This document shows positions 16,786-26,104 of a stretch of DNA of 64,000 bases, piece after piece (within the stretch, counting starts at the first letter, position 1; the number at the start of each line of letters is the position of its first letter). A program made the position numbers and the translations under genes. The notes under the pieces were generated by a model that was not told the origin of the DNA, ran no database searches, and was given only the letters and a program-made list of their open reading frames with translations. The stretch is from Psychrobacter glaciei (GTDB lineage: Bacteria; Pseudomonadota; Gammaproteobacteria; Pseudomonadales; Moraxellaceae), in contig NZ_BMZR01000006.1 in the NCBI RefSeq assembly GCF_014652895.1, positions 1 through 64,000 on the forward strand, given 5' to 3'.

Positions 16786-16862
16786 TGGTGCGCTCGGCGG
16801 GAATCGAACCCACGACCCTCGGCTTCGGAGACCGATACTCTATCCAACTGAGCTACGAGCGC
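16786..16862 (-). tRNA. tRNA-Arg (anticodon CCG)
   Basis: The reverse strand folds as a complete 77-base tRNA: acceptor GCGCTCG/CGAGCGC, D-arm with AGCTCAGTTGGATAGAG, anticodon loop CTCCGAA (anticodon CCG, reading CGG), T-loop GGTTCGATTCC, discriminator A and an encoded CCA end. Confidence 0.97.
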
Positions 16863-16877
16863 ATAATACGAGTTGAC

Positions 16878-16921
16878 TGCCAATCATACTCAATACTGCG
16901 TTTAATTGAGTATGATTGGCA
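16878..16921. repeat. Perfect 17-bp inverted repeat upstream of tRNA-Arg
   Basis: TGCCAATCATACTCAAT (16878-16894), a 10-base spacer, then its exact complement at 16905-16921. It lies 15 bases from the 5' end of the tRNA gene. No T-tract follows on either strand, so it is not an ordinary terminator. The outer bases GACTGCC are echoed again by GGCAGTC just beyond the right arm. Confidence 0.8.
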
Positions 16922-17226
16922 GGGCAGTCTGTCGAAAAATAAAGACCGCCTAGTCTAACAAATAAAAGCCAGAAAGCCAATGAGCGAAGCCCGCTATTGA
17001 CGTTTTTTAAGAAAAAACAGGATAGTCAGTAAACAAGCATGGCAATTTGCCCGTCTTTTCCCTTATAATGTCAGGGAAAATTCATATTTATAATCACCGA
17101 TTACAAGTGCGCGCGCTGACGGGATGGCTGTTTGCTATTGATGACGAAATGTTTGTCGTCGAAGGAGGATAAACAGAATGTCCAAATCATGCGAGCCCTT
17201 GTATCTGTAATAAGAGAACGTGACGA
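16922..17226 (+). promoter_or_regulatory. Leader region of cytochrome c5 with possible short leader ORFs
   Basis: A TATAAT hexamer lies at 17064-17069. A short frame at 17178-17210 (MSKSCEPLYL) follows a very strong AAGGAGG at 17162-17168, and a 34-codon frame (17068-17172) ends inside that ribosome-binding site. The cytochrome gene itself, at 17227, has only a weak AAGAGA. A translated leader that affects cytochrome expression is possible but unproven. Confidence 0.35.
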
Positions 17227-17907
17227 ATGAGAAAAGTAGTGATGTTATCGGCAGCTGCCATTCTAGGAATTGCTAGTATCGCGGTGAGCCAAGCGGAAGA
17301 TGTTGCAGGCACACCTGTAACTGTCTCTGATGTAGCAGAAGCGCAAGATGTGGTCGAAAACGCGCCACAACAGTTAGGTGATGATACCCAAGCTGCCGCC
17401 GATACTACAGATGACACTGCTGCGGTCGATGCGAGCGGGCAAGCAGACGGTATTACAGATGACGCTGCGGCAACGGAAGAAGTGGCAGCAGCAGCGCCTG
17501 CGGCGGATGAAGAACCCATTCCACAAGATACGCCGCAAGTACAAAAGCTCATTGCTTTGTATCCTAACTTGATTGCTCGTATTCAGCCTGTCGCTACAGT
17601 ATGTTTCGAAGATGATGAGGTTTGTGATGTAACGGCACGCTCATCAGGTCCTTCGGCAGGTGATGGCCCTCGCGATGGCAAAGCAGTATACAATGCCGTG
17701 TGTCAGACTTGTCATGCTTCAGGTTTGCTTGGTTCACCTATGTTAGGGGATGCAGGGGCTTGGGGACCACGTATAGCAAAAGGTAAAGATACTCTATACA
17801 CCCATGCGATCAATGGCTTCAACGCGATGCCTGCTAAAGGTGGTGCGGATATCCCTGATGAAGAAGTTCAAAATGCGGTAGATTATATGGTTGGTGAAGC
17901 CAGCTAA
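17227..17907 (+). CDS. Periplasmic cytochrome c5
   Basis: A 226-residue protein with signal peptide ending SQAE around residue 23, then a long Ala/Asp/Glu-rich low-complexity linker (residues 25-100) and a C-terminal cytochrome c5 domain. Haem motif CQTCH is at 159-163 (VCQTCHASGLLGSPMLGD), GAWGPRIAKGKDTLYTHAINGF is the family core, and NAMPAKGG carries the axial Met. Cytochrome c5 passes electrons to terminal oxidases or reductases in the periplasm. The acidic linker probably acts as a flexible tether. Confidence 0.92.
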   Translation: MRKVVMLSAAAILGIASIAVSQAEDVAGTPVTVSDVAEAQDVVENAPQQLGDDTQAAADTTDDTAAVDASGQADGITDDAAATEEVAAAAPAADEEPIPQDTPQVQKLIALYPNLIARIQPVATVCFEDDEVCDVTARSSGPSAGDGPRDGKAVYNAVCQTCHASGLLGSPMLGDAGAWGPRIAKGKDTLYTHAINGFNAMPAKGGADIPDEEVQNAVDYMVGEAS

Positions 17908-17971
17908 TTATTGCTCAGCCATTACTGACCGTGATGAATAGCTTACTAAGCTTTTAAGATACGCATTGACT

Positions 17972-18008
17972 AAGCGCTTATTTCATTTAATGAGGTAGGC
18001 GCTTTTTT
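17972..18008 (+). terminator. Rho-independent terminator after cytochrome c5
   Basis: AAGCGCTTATTTCAT pairs imperfectly with ATGAGGTAGGCGCTT (one bulge, G-T pairs) around a short AT loop, followed by a T run at 18003-18008. Confidence 0.8.
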
Positions 18009-18107
18009 AATGATGAGTATTATTAATATGGTGCTTCTAATAGAACACAGTTGAAATTCGTTGCTAATAGCCTCACCTTAAGACATTAGATTGTCTCTGC
18101 CAAATAT

Positions 18108-18281
18108 TAGGGCCTGTCATCAATTAGCGTATTTACACATTTGCTGGTCTTAAAATAACTAAAGCCTGTTAAACACTGTTAGAAATCTTGTCAATATATT
18201 CATATCTACGGCGATTTCCTTCTTACTTAGCAGCAGTACTTCTCATTTTAAGCCGCACGATCTAAATGATGCCACGCCCTA
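18108..18281. mobile_element. 174-bp MITE-like element with IS5-type ends
   Basis: The left end TAGGGCCTGTCATCAATTAG (18108-18127) matches the reverse complement of the right end (TAGGGCGTGGCATCATTTAG, 18262-18281) at 17 of 20 positions. TA is present at both outer edges. No coding capacity lies inside. Similar ends recur at 27503-27521 and 27632-27651, so these are probably remnants of one IS5-like family mobilised in this genome. Confidence 0.6.
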
Positions 18282-18333
18282 GTATTTTAATAGTCAATTT
18301 TTACATAAATTTATAACAAATAAAGAGGTTTGC

Positions 18334-19296
18334 ATGTCTGAGGCACCAGCGCTTACGATAAAAAATTTATCCAAGACTTATGACAATGGCTTTTCGGCAT
18401 TGAAGGGAGTAGATCTAACAGTACCACAAGGTGGATTCTTTGCGTTACTTGGTCCCAATGGGGCGGGTAAATCAACAATGATTGGCATCATCAGCTCACT
18501 TTTTAAGCCCACAACAGGCAGTGTGCATATTTTTGGCAATGACTTGTTAGAGAACCCTTCGGTTGCTAAGCAATATCTTGGCGTAGTACCGCAAGAGTTT
18601 AACTTTAATATGTTCGAAAAAGTCGAAGATATTCTGATTACACAAGCAGGCTATTTTGGTATTTCTGCCAAAGAAGCAAAACCTCGGGCCGAGAGGTTAT
18701 TGACCGCCCTTGGTTTATGGGACAAGCGCGACAGTATGTCACGCGAGCTGTCAGGTGGTATGAAACGTCGTTTGATGATTGCCCGAGCGTTGATCCACAA
18801 GCCTAAGCTATTGATTCTCGATGAACCAACCGCAGGGGTAGATATTGAGCTGCGCCGTTCTATGTGGGAATTCATGCAGCAGATTAATATCGAAGAGAAC
18901 ACCACGATTATTCTGACCACTCATTATCTTGAAGAGGCAGAGCAGCTTTGTAAGCGTATCGCTATTTTAGACCATGGTGAGATTCGAATTAATACGGATA
19001 TGAAGGATTTGCTTGCACAGTTATCGGTTGAGACTTTTGTCTTCGATATCTCTACTCCGCTTGAGCATCCGTTACAATTAACAGGTGTCACCGAAGTGAC
19101 GCAGCCAGACGATTTTACGCTTGAAGTGACCTTAACAGAAGGTGAGTCATTGAATGGCGTATTTGCGCAATTGTCTGAGCAAGGTATTACGATTGCTAGT
19201 ATGCGCAATAAATCCAATCGGTTAGAAGAATTGTTTATGCGCCTTGTCGACAAAAATATCCAGAATGGAGACAGTATGAAGGAGTCAGGACTATGA
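18334..19296 (+). CDS. ABC-2 type exporter, ATP-binding subunit (YadG-like)
   Basis: A 320-residue ATPase with Walker A GPNGAGKS at 40-47, signature LSGGMKRR at 139-146, Walker B LLILDEP with D163-E164, and a switch histidine in TTHYLEEAEQL. About 80 extra C-terminal residues form the regulatory domain typical of ABC-2 exporters. The stop overlaps the permease start (ATGA). The pair resembles E. coli YadG/YadH by sequence feel; the substrate is unknown. Confidence 0.92.
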   Translation: MSEAPALTIKNLSKTYDNGFSALKGVDLTVPQGGFFALLGPNGAGKSTMIGIISSLFKPTTGSVHIFGNDLLENPSVAKQYLGVVPQEFNFNMFEKVEDILITQAGYFGISAKEAKPRAERLLTALGLWDKRDSMSRELSGGMKRRLMIARALIHKPKLLILDEPTAGVDIELRRSMWEFMQQINIEENTTIILTTHYLEEAEQLCKRIAILDHGEIRINTDMKDLLAQLSVETFVFDISTPLEHPLQLTGVTEVTQPDDFTLEVTLTEGESLNGVFAQLSEQGITIASMRNKSNRLEELFMRLVDKNIQNGDSMKESGL

Positions 19297-20102
19297 ATCA
19301 GAAAATAGTAGTAGACCCTAATGACAGCATGTCATGGTCCAAAAAATGGATTGCTTTTCAGACGATTTTGCTAAAAGAAGTGCGCCGTATTTTACGTATT
19401 TGGCCACAGACTTTATTGCCACCCGTGATTACTATGACGCTATACTTCGTTATCTTCGGTAGGATGATAGGCGACAGAGTGGGCGAGATGGGCGGTGTGC
19501 CTTATATGCAATTCATCGTTCCTGGTCTTATTATGATGGCGGTGATTACCAATAGTTACTCTAATGTGGTCTCCAGCTTTTTTAGTGCCAAGTTTACTTC
19601 GAGTATTGAGGAGCTGTTGGTTTCTCCTGTCTCTAAGCACGCTATCTTGATGGGTTATGTCAGCGGTGGTATCTTCCGCGGCTTGGCCATTGCTATTATC
19701 GTCTCCATCGTCGCGCTGTTTTTTACAGATCTTGGCATTGAGCATTTATTTGTGACGGTATTTACTGTGCTTGGCACTTCGATACTCTTTTCGCTTGGCG
19801 GCTTTATTAACGCCGTCTTTGCCCGCTCATTTGATGATATTTCTATTATTCCGAGCTTTGTATTAACCCCTTTGACTTTTTTGGGTGGGGTGTTTTACTC
19901 AATGGAAGGGTTATCAACATTTTGGCAAACCGTCTCCTTACTCAATCCCATTGTCTATATGGTAAACTCGTTTCGCTACGGGATTTTAGGGTATTCTGAT
20001 GTCAATGTCTGGTATTCAATGGCAGCGATTTTTGTATTCTGCGTGGTGTTTTATATCATCTCGTATCGTCTGCTCAGTGATGGTTCGCGTGTGCGATTGT
20101 AA
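19293..20102 (+). CDS. ABC-2 type exporter, permease subunit (YadH-like)
   Basis: A 269-residue membrane protein with six hydrophobic segments. Family blocks include an N-terminal amphipathic helix (LLKEVRRILRIWPQTLLPP), FSSIEELLVSPVSKHAILMGY and TPLTFLGGVFYSMEGLSTFWQTVSLLNPIVYMVNSFRYGILG. It overlaps the ATPase gene by four bases, so the two are translationally coupled. A terminator follows. Confidence 0.92.
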   Translation: MNQKIVVDPNDSMSWSKKWIAFQTILLKEVRRILRIWPQTLLPPVITMTLYFVIFGRMIGDRVGEMGGVPYMQFIVPGLIMMAVITNSYSNVVSSFFSAKFTSSIEELLVSPVSKHAILMGYVSGGIFRGLAIAIIVSIVALFFTDLGIEHLFVTVFTVLGTSILFSLGGFINAVFARSFDDISIIPSFVLTPLTFLGGVFYSMEGLSTFWQTVSLLNPIVYMVNSFRYGILGYSDVNVWYSMAAIFVFCVVFYIISYRLLSDGSRVRL

Positions 20103-20162
20103 ATATGATAGCCATCATTTGTCATAGATAGCTTGTAATCAATAGACTGATAACCTTATCAT

Positions 20163-20191
20163 AAGAGCCTAATATTGTTGGGCTCTTTTTT
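20163..20191 (+). terminator. Rho-independent terminator after the ABC exporter
   Basis: AAGAGCC, an 11-base loop, GGCTCTT, merging into a T-tract. The T-tract ends immediately before the first in-frame ATG (20192) of the next gene. Confidence 0.88.
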
Positions 20192-20215
20192 ATGCTTAAA
20201 ATTTCTGTAAGAAGT

Positions 20216-21064
20216 ATGAGTAAGGCTTTTACAGCCACGTTATTGAGTACAATTACAAGCATTGCCATCGCAGCCCCATTTGCGACAATGGATGATTATG
20301 ATTGGGTCGTCATGAAGACGCCTTTAGACCCTGCATCGTATAAGTATAATTGCCATAATGACTACAACTATGAAACTTATGATGCTTTACAAAACTGCCT
20401 GTATAACTTGAGGGAAGATGCAGATAATGCATTTAGTAAGCAATGGGGTATCAGCGATAAAGTAGTTAGAGAGCGAAATGCAATTTATATTAAAGTCGCT
20501 AATCGTAAAAACCCACTAGTATTTGTTGATTATTCCAGTCCTTATGAGGAGGATTTTAATCCTTATTATTCTCTACAAGACTACGATAAATCACGGAAAT
20601 TACTGACAATACATCAAAGCTTTTATGAAGGAGAGAGATTGACAGTAGTTAATTTGGCTACTGGATTTTGGCAAGATTTTAGTCTCAGAAAGCTAAGTGT
20701 CTCTCCTGATATGAGATACATAGTCGGTTTTGAAAGTGAGATGGGGGCGACGGAACATGTCAACATTTTGGAGCGACAAGATAGTGGTTACTATGAGGGC
20801 TACTATAAACAAGTCTATAGCAGTAGTGAAGATTCAAAAAACTACGACAGTCATAAAAATTTTTATCAAGCAGATAAAGCGCAGCAGGTTTATGATAGCG
20901 AAACCTTTACTTGGGTAGATGATACTGAGTTTAATGGTGACAAGCTCTATGTGGATTCTTTTTATAAGTTAAATGAAGCAGATTCAGCGGCTTTTCGAAT
21001 ACGATATACCTTTGTACGCGATGACAAAACAGGTGCGTGGCAAATGCGCAAAGGTAGCGTCTAG
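20216..21064 (+). CDS. Exported protein of unknown function, tandem paralogue 1
   Basis: A 282-residue protein with signal peptide MSKAFTATLLSTITSIAIA. The mature part opens with APFATMDDYDWVVMKTP and contains a Cys pair (YNCHND, LQNCLYN), the YYSLQDYDKSRKLLTIHQSFYEGE core and a C-terminal SAAFRIRYTFVRDD block. I chose the ATG at 20216 because the one at 20192 directly abuts the terminator T-run and has no ribosome-binding site. Two tandem relatives follow. No known domain is recognised; the mature part is probably periplasmic. Confidence 0.75.
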   Translation: MSKAFTATLLSTITSIAIAAPFATMDDYDWVVMKTPLDPASYKYNCHNDYNYETYDALQNCLYNLREDADNAFSKQWGISDKVVRERNAIYIKVANRKNPLVFVDYSSPYEEDFNPYYSLQDYDKSRKLLTIHQSFYEGERLTVVNLATGFWQDFSLRKLSVSPDMRYIVGFESEMGATEHVNILERQDSGYYEGYYKQVYSSSEDSKNYDSHKNFYQADKAQQVYDSETFTWVDDTEFNGDKLYVDSFYKLNEADSAAFRIRYTFVRDDKTGAWQMRKGSV

Positions 21065-21951
21065 TGATTTCTATCTCTTTTAATGTAAGGATAACGTTGA
21101 TCATCGCAGGGCTATTTGTCTTGATCACAATAGCACCCTTAAATGCCCAAGCAGCATCTTCAGCCTTGCCTTCAGCGTTAACGCCATCGACCAACGATGA
21201 TTTTTGGATAAAAGTTGCTACGCCTGTGGCAGCAGAAAGGTAGTTGTCGATAAGGTTACACTGACTATCAAACTTTGACAGATTATAAAAACTGTATTTT
21301 TAACTTGTTGGAGCACAATGACAACTTACAAGTCAAAAGTGGGGCTTGAGTGACCATGTTATTCGAGAAAAAGATACTATTTATATCAGTACACCTTATA
21401 TCCGTACACCCCATCATAAGCAGCCATTGGTATTTAAGGATTACCTTGAACCATTTGAAGAAGAGCATAGAATTCATTATTCATTGCAGGATTATGATAA
21501 ATCACATCATCTGTTGCAATTACTACGTACCTTGTATGAGACACAGTCCACCATTATCGTCGATTTAAATACAGGACATTGGCAAGAGCTCTACGCTACT
21601 GACCTTATGTTTTCAGACGATATGACTCATATTGTGGGGTTTAATGGTAGGCAAGGTACGACTCAAGACATCATTATTTGGGAGCGTCAAAAAGATAGTA
21701 ATGATGGACGTTATACAAGGGTATTTAGTAGCAATGAACTGTATGAGCAACAGTATGATGATAATAAAAAGAATGAGGTATACGAAGCACGAGATATCAA
21801 TTGGACAGCTGATAACAAAATCAATGTTGATTTTATTTATCGGGTAAATCCAACAGATACCGTAGCGTTTAGATCGCGTTATATTTATGCGACTGATGAT
21901 AAAGAGGGTACCTGGCAGAGAGTTTTACCTGATAACGATATTAATAATTAA
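21064..21951 (+). pseudogene. Disrupted tandem paralogue 2 of the same exported family
   Basis: A GTG at 21064 overlaps the previous stop and opens a signal peptide (ISISFNVRITLIIAGLFVLI...NAQA) and NDDFWIKVATP, but the frame stops at TAG 21241. Family sequence resumes in another frame (DYQTLTDYKNCIFNLLEH, from 21263) and returns to the first frame at SQKWGLSDHVIREKDTIY around 21337-21346. It then runs intact to 21951. At least one stop and two frame changes separate the parts, so the gene is broken unless the sequence contains errors. Confidence 0.75.
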
Positions 21952-21954
21952 GCA

Positions 21955-22818
21955 ATGATAAAAAGGTCTTACTCTCATATGCAAGTAGCTCAAACAGTCG
22001 TTAAATTAATCCGTATTTGTATGGCAAGTACATTACTTTTAGTGCTATCAGTGTCAGCGCAAGCAAAATTACCCAAAGCAACAATGGATGATTATGTTTG
22101 GGAGGTCATAGACGCCCCTATTTATCCTAACTTGGGTGAGACTTGTAATAGTAAAAATGAGCTGAAACATCGAGATTGCTTGGATCAGAGTGCGATGATT
22201 TATAATCAAAATCTCATCGAAAAACTACAATTATCAAAATATGTTTCTCGTCAGCTAAACCAGACCACTATTACGATACCCAATCATGAAGCGCCTATCA
22301 TATTGACCGATAAGCCTGTACAAGACGAAGACGGGGACGGCCTTAGATATGTTTATCTCATAAATCGCTACGATAAGGATAAAAACTGGCTTTACCTATC
22401 TGGACAAATCTATGAAACTAATAACACAGTATTGATTAATCTAAACACCGGTTCTATACAAGAGTTTGAAGGATCGCATTTGACATTTTCACCAGATATG
22501 ACTTATGCAGCCACGGTTAAAGTTGAGTTTCCAGGTGAAGAAGAGGTTATCATTTGGAAAAAAGACAAGTACGGTAGCTATCAGTATGATAAAAACAATA
22601 TAGATTACGATAAATTTCGGCAACACTTCAAGTTTTATGACAGTCGTAAGTATAGTCCCATGCCTTATAATGCAAATCTTGAATGGGTTACCAATGATAG
22701 CTTATTAGTAGATTTTTATTTTAAGATGAATGAGCATGACACTATTGCTTATCGAGTACGATTTAATTATGTGAAGACAGAGCCTACCTCAGACTGGCAA
22801 ATGATTCCCATAAAATAG
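21955..22818 (+). CDS. Exported protein of unknown function, tandem paralogue 3
   Basis: A 287-residue protein sharing the family pattern: signal peptide ending VSAQA, then KATMDDYVWEVIDAP, a Cys pair (TCNSK, DCLDQS), an INRYDKDKNWLYLSGQIYET core, LTFSPDMTYAATVKVEFPGEEEVIIWKKD, and a C-terminal DTIAYRVRFNYV block. It starts three bases after the pseudogene. An in-frame ATG at 21979 (MQVAQTVV) is an alternative start. The family is unknown; three copies in a row point to recent local duplication. Confidence 0.75.
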   Translation: MIKRSYSHMQVAQTVVKLIRICMASTLLLVLSVSAQAKLPKATMDDYVWEVIDAPIYPNLGETCNSKNELKHRDCLDQSAMIYNQNLIEKLQLSKYVSRQLNQTTITIPNHEAPIILTDKPVQDEDGDGLRYVYLINRYDKDKNWLYLSGQIYETNNTVLINLNTGSIQEFEGSHLTFSPDMTYAATVKVEFPGEEEVIIWKKDKYGSYQYDKNNIDYDKFRQHFKFYDSRKYSPMPYNANLEWVTNDSLLVDFYFKMNEHDTIAYRVRFNYVKTEPTSDWQMIPIK

Positions 22819-22881
22819 CCCATTGCTGTAAAATAACGTGTTTCTGTTTCATTATATTTAAGTATGAAAGGTAAGTGATTT

Positions 22882-23757
22882 ATGAGTATCCACGGTATTT
22901 TAGGTGAGCAAACAACCGACTATCCAACTGAGTATAGTCCAGAAACCTTGTATCCTATTGCCCGCAGTATGGGGCGCGCTGCTATTGGCTGGCAAGACGA
23001 TAAGTTGATGGTTGGCGTCGATTGGTGGCAGGCATTCGAGATGTCTTGGCTTAACCAGCAAGGTATTTCACAGGTTGCCATCGCGCGCTTTAGTATACCC
23101 GCTAGTTCTCCATTTATCGTCGAGTCAAAATCACTCAAGCTGTATCTAAACAGTATCAACTTTACTGAATTTGCCAGTTGGGTAGAGGTGCAAGCATTGA
23201 TTGCCAAAGACTTATCGGCCTGTGTGCAAGCAGAAGTAACCGTTGAGTTGTTTGGTCTAAATGATGACCTGAATGATAAAGCAACAGGCTTATTAATTGC
23301 ACAGCCTGAAGGTGTTTGTATCGATGATGCCTTAGCAGGTAGTAATGATAAAGTCGCATTATGCGAGCATCCCGATGCCTCGCTACTGAGTAACGCTGAA
23401 ACGAATGTTAATTTAGAAATAGAAAGCTCTCAGCCTTATAATTTTTATTCAAATCTATTGCGCAGTAACTGTCCGGTGACCAATCAGCCCGATTGGGGCA
23501 CGCTTGCGGTTTCGATTATCAGTGATAAGACAGTCGACGAAGCTGCAATGCTGCGTTATATTTTAAGTTTCCGTCAGCACAATGGCTTTCATGAACAGTG
23601 TGTGGAACAAATATTTGCTGATTTGAGTCAATACTATGAGCCAAGCGAGCTGATGGTTCGTGCGTGGTATACGCGCCGAGGCGGTATCGATATCAACCCT
23701 TGTCGCGTGAGTGATATAAGCTTATTGCCGAAGCCAAGCCGTTTAATTCGTCAGTAG
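22882..23757 (+). CDS. queF: NADPH-dependent 7-cyano-7-deazaguanine reductase QueF
   Basis: A 291-residue long-form QueF, which reduces preQ0 nitrile to preQ1 amine in queuosine synthesis. SSPFIVESKSLKLYLNSIN is the NADPH-binding family motif. The catalytic Cys197 in SNCPVTNQPDWG and Asp204 correspond to E. coli Cys190 and Asp197. FHEQCVEQIFADL follows. Length and two-domain layout are normal for gammaproteobacteria. It stands alone, with no other queuosine genes in the window and no preQ1 riboswitch visible upstream. Confidence 0.96.
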   Translation: MSIHGILGEQTTDYPTEYSPETLYPIARSMGRAAIGWQDDKLMVGVDWWQAFEMSWLNQQGISQVAIARFSIPASSPFIVESKSLKLYLNSINFTEFASWVEVQALIAKDLSACVQAEVTVELFGLNDDLNDKATGLLIAQPEGVCIDDALAGSNDKVALCEHPDASLLSNAETNVNLEIESSQPYNFYSNLLRSNCPVTNQPDWGTLAVSIISDKTVDEAAMLRYILSFRQHNGFHEQCVEQIFADLSQYYEPSELMVRAWYTRRGGIDINPCRVSDISLLPKPSRLIRQ

Positions 23758-23843
23758 ACTATAAGAGTACTTGCTAATATTCATCAAATCCGTTTATATA
23801 CTTATATAGGCAAATGTTATTTTGCTTTGCTTGGGAGGTCGAG

Positions 23844-24245
23844 ATGAAAGATGCAACTGGTTTTTTGACGGCGCTAGCGGCAGCTGCTTTGTCTGTTTCT
23901 CTCATGCAATCGGCACAAGCGGAGTTTATCGAAAATCAATATAACTGTGAAGACGCTTATATGGAAGTGGCTTATGATTGTGGTAACGATGCGATTATAG
24001 TCGAAAAAAATCGTCTTAATAAAATTTATATGAGTGCTTATCGTACTTTGAATACGACACAAAAAGAGCAGTTGGATAAAGAGCAGCGTATATGGTTAAA
24101 GGATCGTAATGATAAGTGTGACTTTGAATACGAAGGTCCAATGAATAATTCTGTGGTGTACGCCCAGATTTACGCTAATGTCTGTACTGCTAATGAGAGT
24201 CAGAAACGTAGTAAGGCGATTGCTAAAAAATATAATATCAAATAA
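23844..24245 (+). CDS. DUF1311 (LprI-like) exported protein
   Basis: A 133-residue protein with signal peptide ending SAQA. The mature region shows the DUF1311 layout: NCEDAYMEVAYDCGNDAIIVEKNRLNKIYMSAYRTL, then KEQLDKEQRIWLKDRNDKCDFE and a late Cys (NVCTANES), giving four Cys for two disulfides. LprI-like members have been described as lysozyme inhibitors. The ATG at 23844 is preferred since GGGAGG stands directly upstream. The function here is inferred from family only. Confidence 0.82.
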   Translation: MKDATGFLTALAAAALSVSLMQSAQAEFIENQYNCEDAYMEVAYDCGNDAIIVEKNRLNKIYMSAYRTLNTTQKEQLDKEQRIWLKDRNDKCDFEYEGPMNNSVVYAQIYANVCTANESQKRSKAIAKKYNIK

Positions 24246-24269
24246 CAATTTTCATTTTTTTATAAGTAA

Positions 24270-24308
24270 AAAAAGCGCCTATCTCATTAATTGAGATAGG
24301 CGCTTTTT
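24270..24308. terminator. Bidirectional terminator between the DUF1311 gene and proS
   Basis: AAAAGCGCCTATCTCA, a 5-base loop, then TGAGATAGGCGCTTTT, with A-runs on the left and T-runs on the right. It can stop transcription from both convergent genes. Confidence 0.94.
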
Positions 24309-24332
24309 ATGGCACAGTCTGTGCTAATCAGA

Positions 24333-26051
24333 CTATTTGCCGCTTACTTTTGCTATGACTTCTTCACGGCTAAGCATTTGCTTTTCTGCTTCACGGCGAT
24401 TGACGTACTCGTATTTGTCTTCAGCAAGATTGCGGTCAGAGACCACGATACGATGCGGAATACCAATCAATTCAAGATCAGCAAACTTAACACCTGGACG
24501 CTCGTTACGATCGTCGAGCAACACATTGACACCTTGAGACTTTAGCTCTTCATACAGCGCAGTAGCGGTTTGCATGACGGTTTCTTCTTTTGACTTCATC
24601 GGTATGATAGCGACTTCAAAAGGCGCAATCGAGTCAGAAACAGTCGGCGTTTTTGGCCACATGATACCGTTTTCATCGTTGTTCTGTTCGATTGCAGCGG
24701 CGATGATGCGACTAACACCAATACCGTAGCAACCCATCATTAGGGTAACTGGCTTGCCATCTTCACCTGAAACCTTGCAGTTCATCGCTTGTGAATACTT
24801 ATCACCCAGTTGGAAGATATGACCCACTTCGATGCCGCGTTTGATTTTCAGGCTACCTTTACCGTCAGGAGAAGGGTCGCCCTCTTGCACATTTCGAACA
24901 TCGACGATGCGGGTGAGACGGGTATCTCGTGCCCAATTCATACCAATAGTGTGCTTGTTAACTTCATTCGCACCAGTGACAAAGTCTGACAAGGCTGCTG
25001 CCGAGCGATCGACAAACACAGGCATATCTAAGTCAACACCAATATAACCTTTATGCAGACCAGCTGCTTTCAGTTCTTCATCAGAAGCTAGCGTCAACGG
25101 CACGTTTGCTTCTTCGATTTTTTCTGCTTTGATGGTGTTTAATTGATGATCACCGCGCAGCACAATCGCAATCAGCTGTGGCTCATCGTCTTCGGTATGA
25201 CCATGGACGATTAAGGTTTTGACTGTGGTGGAGAGCGGAATGTCTAAGTGTTCTGCAACCATTTTACAGCTGGTCATATCTTCGGTTAAGACGTCTTCGC
25301 GTGCCATCTTAGGCGGCTGACGCTCAGCAGTGCTGACAGATTCTGCTAGTTCAACGTTGGCTGCATAGTCAGATGAGTCTGAGAATGCGATATCATCTTC
25401 GCCACTGTCTGCCAAGACATGGAATTCATGCGAGGCAAAACCACCGATAGAGCCTGTGTCCGCTTGTACTGCACGGAAATCGAGACCCAAGCGGGTAAAG
25501 ATACGCGTATAAGCGTCATACATATCATGATAAGTTTTAGCCAATGAGGCCTGATCAACATGAAATGAATAAGCATCTTTCATGGTGAACTCACGCGCAC
25601 GCATCACGCCAAAACGTGGACGAATCTCATCACGAAATTTACCTTGAATCTGAAAAAAGGTAATCGGTAGCTGTTTATAACTACGTAGTTCGCCTTGGGC
25701 AAGATTGGTGATGACTTCTTCATGGGTTGGACCAAGCACAAAATCGCGATCATGACGGTCTTTAAAGCGCAACAGCTCAGGACCGTAATCATCAAAACGT
25801 CCGGTCGTTTGCCAGAGTTCTGCTGGCTGAGTCATTGGCATGAGCACTTCTTGTGCACCGACATTTTGCATCTCTTCACGAACAATACGTTCGACTTTTT
25901 GTAAGATGCGCAGCCCCATGGGCAACCAAATATATAGTCCAGAAGCGATTTTGCGAATAAGACCGGCGCGCACCATCAACTGGCTAGAGGCGATATCAGC
26001 ATCACTAGGGGTTTCTTTTAGAGTGGCAAACAAAAATTGACTGGCTTTCAT
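24333..26051 (-). CDS. proS: Prolyl-tRNA synthetase (bacterial type with editing domain)
   Basis: A 572-residue class II synthetase that charges tRNA-Pro. The N-terminus has the class II motifs ([24 protein letters not shown]; motif 2 region [26 protein letters not shown]). An insertion of about 180 residues ([25 protein letters not shown]...) is the Ala-tRNA-Pro editing domain. A motif 3 block ([19 protein letters not shown]) and an anticodon-binding C-terminal domain follow. Length matches the E. coli enzyme. Confidence 0.97.
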   Translation of the reverse strand: MKASQFLFATLKETPSDADIASSQLMVRAGLIRKIASGLYIWLPMGLRILQKVERIVREEMQNVGAQEVLMPMTQPAELWQTTGRFDDYGPELLRFKDRHDRDFVLGPTHEEVITNLAQGELRSYKQLPITFFQIQGKFRDEIRPRFGVMRAREFTMKDAYSFHVDQASLAKTYHDMYDAYTRIFTRLGLDFRAVQADTGSIGGFASHEFHVLADSGEDDIAFSDSSDYAANVELAESVSTAERQPPKMAREDVLTEDMTSCKMVAEHLDIPLSTTVKTLIVHGHTEDDEPQLIAIVLRGDHQLNTIKAEKIEEANVPLTLASDEELKAAGLHKGYIGVDLDMPVFVDRSAAALSDFVTGANEVNKHTIGMNWARDTRLTRIVDVRNVQEGDPSPDGKGSLKIKRGIEVGHIFQLGDKYSQAMNCKVSGEDGKPVTLMMGCYGIGVSRIIAAAIEQNNDENGIMWPKTPTVSDSIAPFEVAIIPMKSKEETVMQTATALYEELKSQGVNVLLDDRNERPGVKFADLELIGIPHRIVVSDRNLAEDKYEYVNRREAEKQMLSREEVIAKVSGK

Positions 26052-26104
26052 AAATAAAGCGTAACCTTATCAACGATAAAAAAAATAAGAAATAGTAGGA
26101 TGTT

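Noticed and set aside
17187..17552. Reverse-strand Ala/Ser-rich frame
   Set aside because: Antisense to the low-complexity linker of cytochrome c5; composition explained by that repeat-like region.
22819..22881. PreQ1 riboswitch before queF
   Set aside because: The 63-base gap has no recognisable preQ1 aptamer pattern or terminator.
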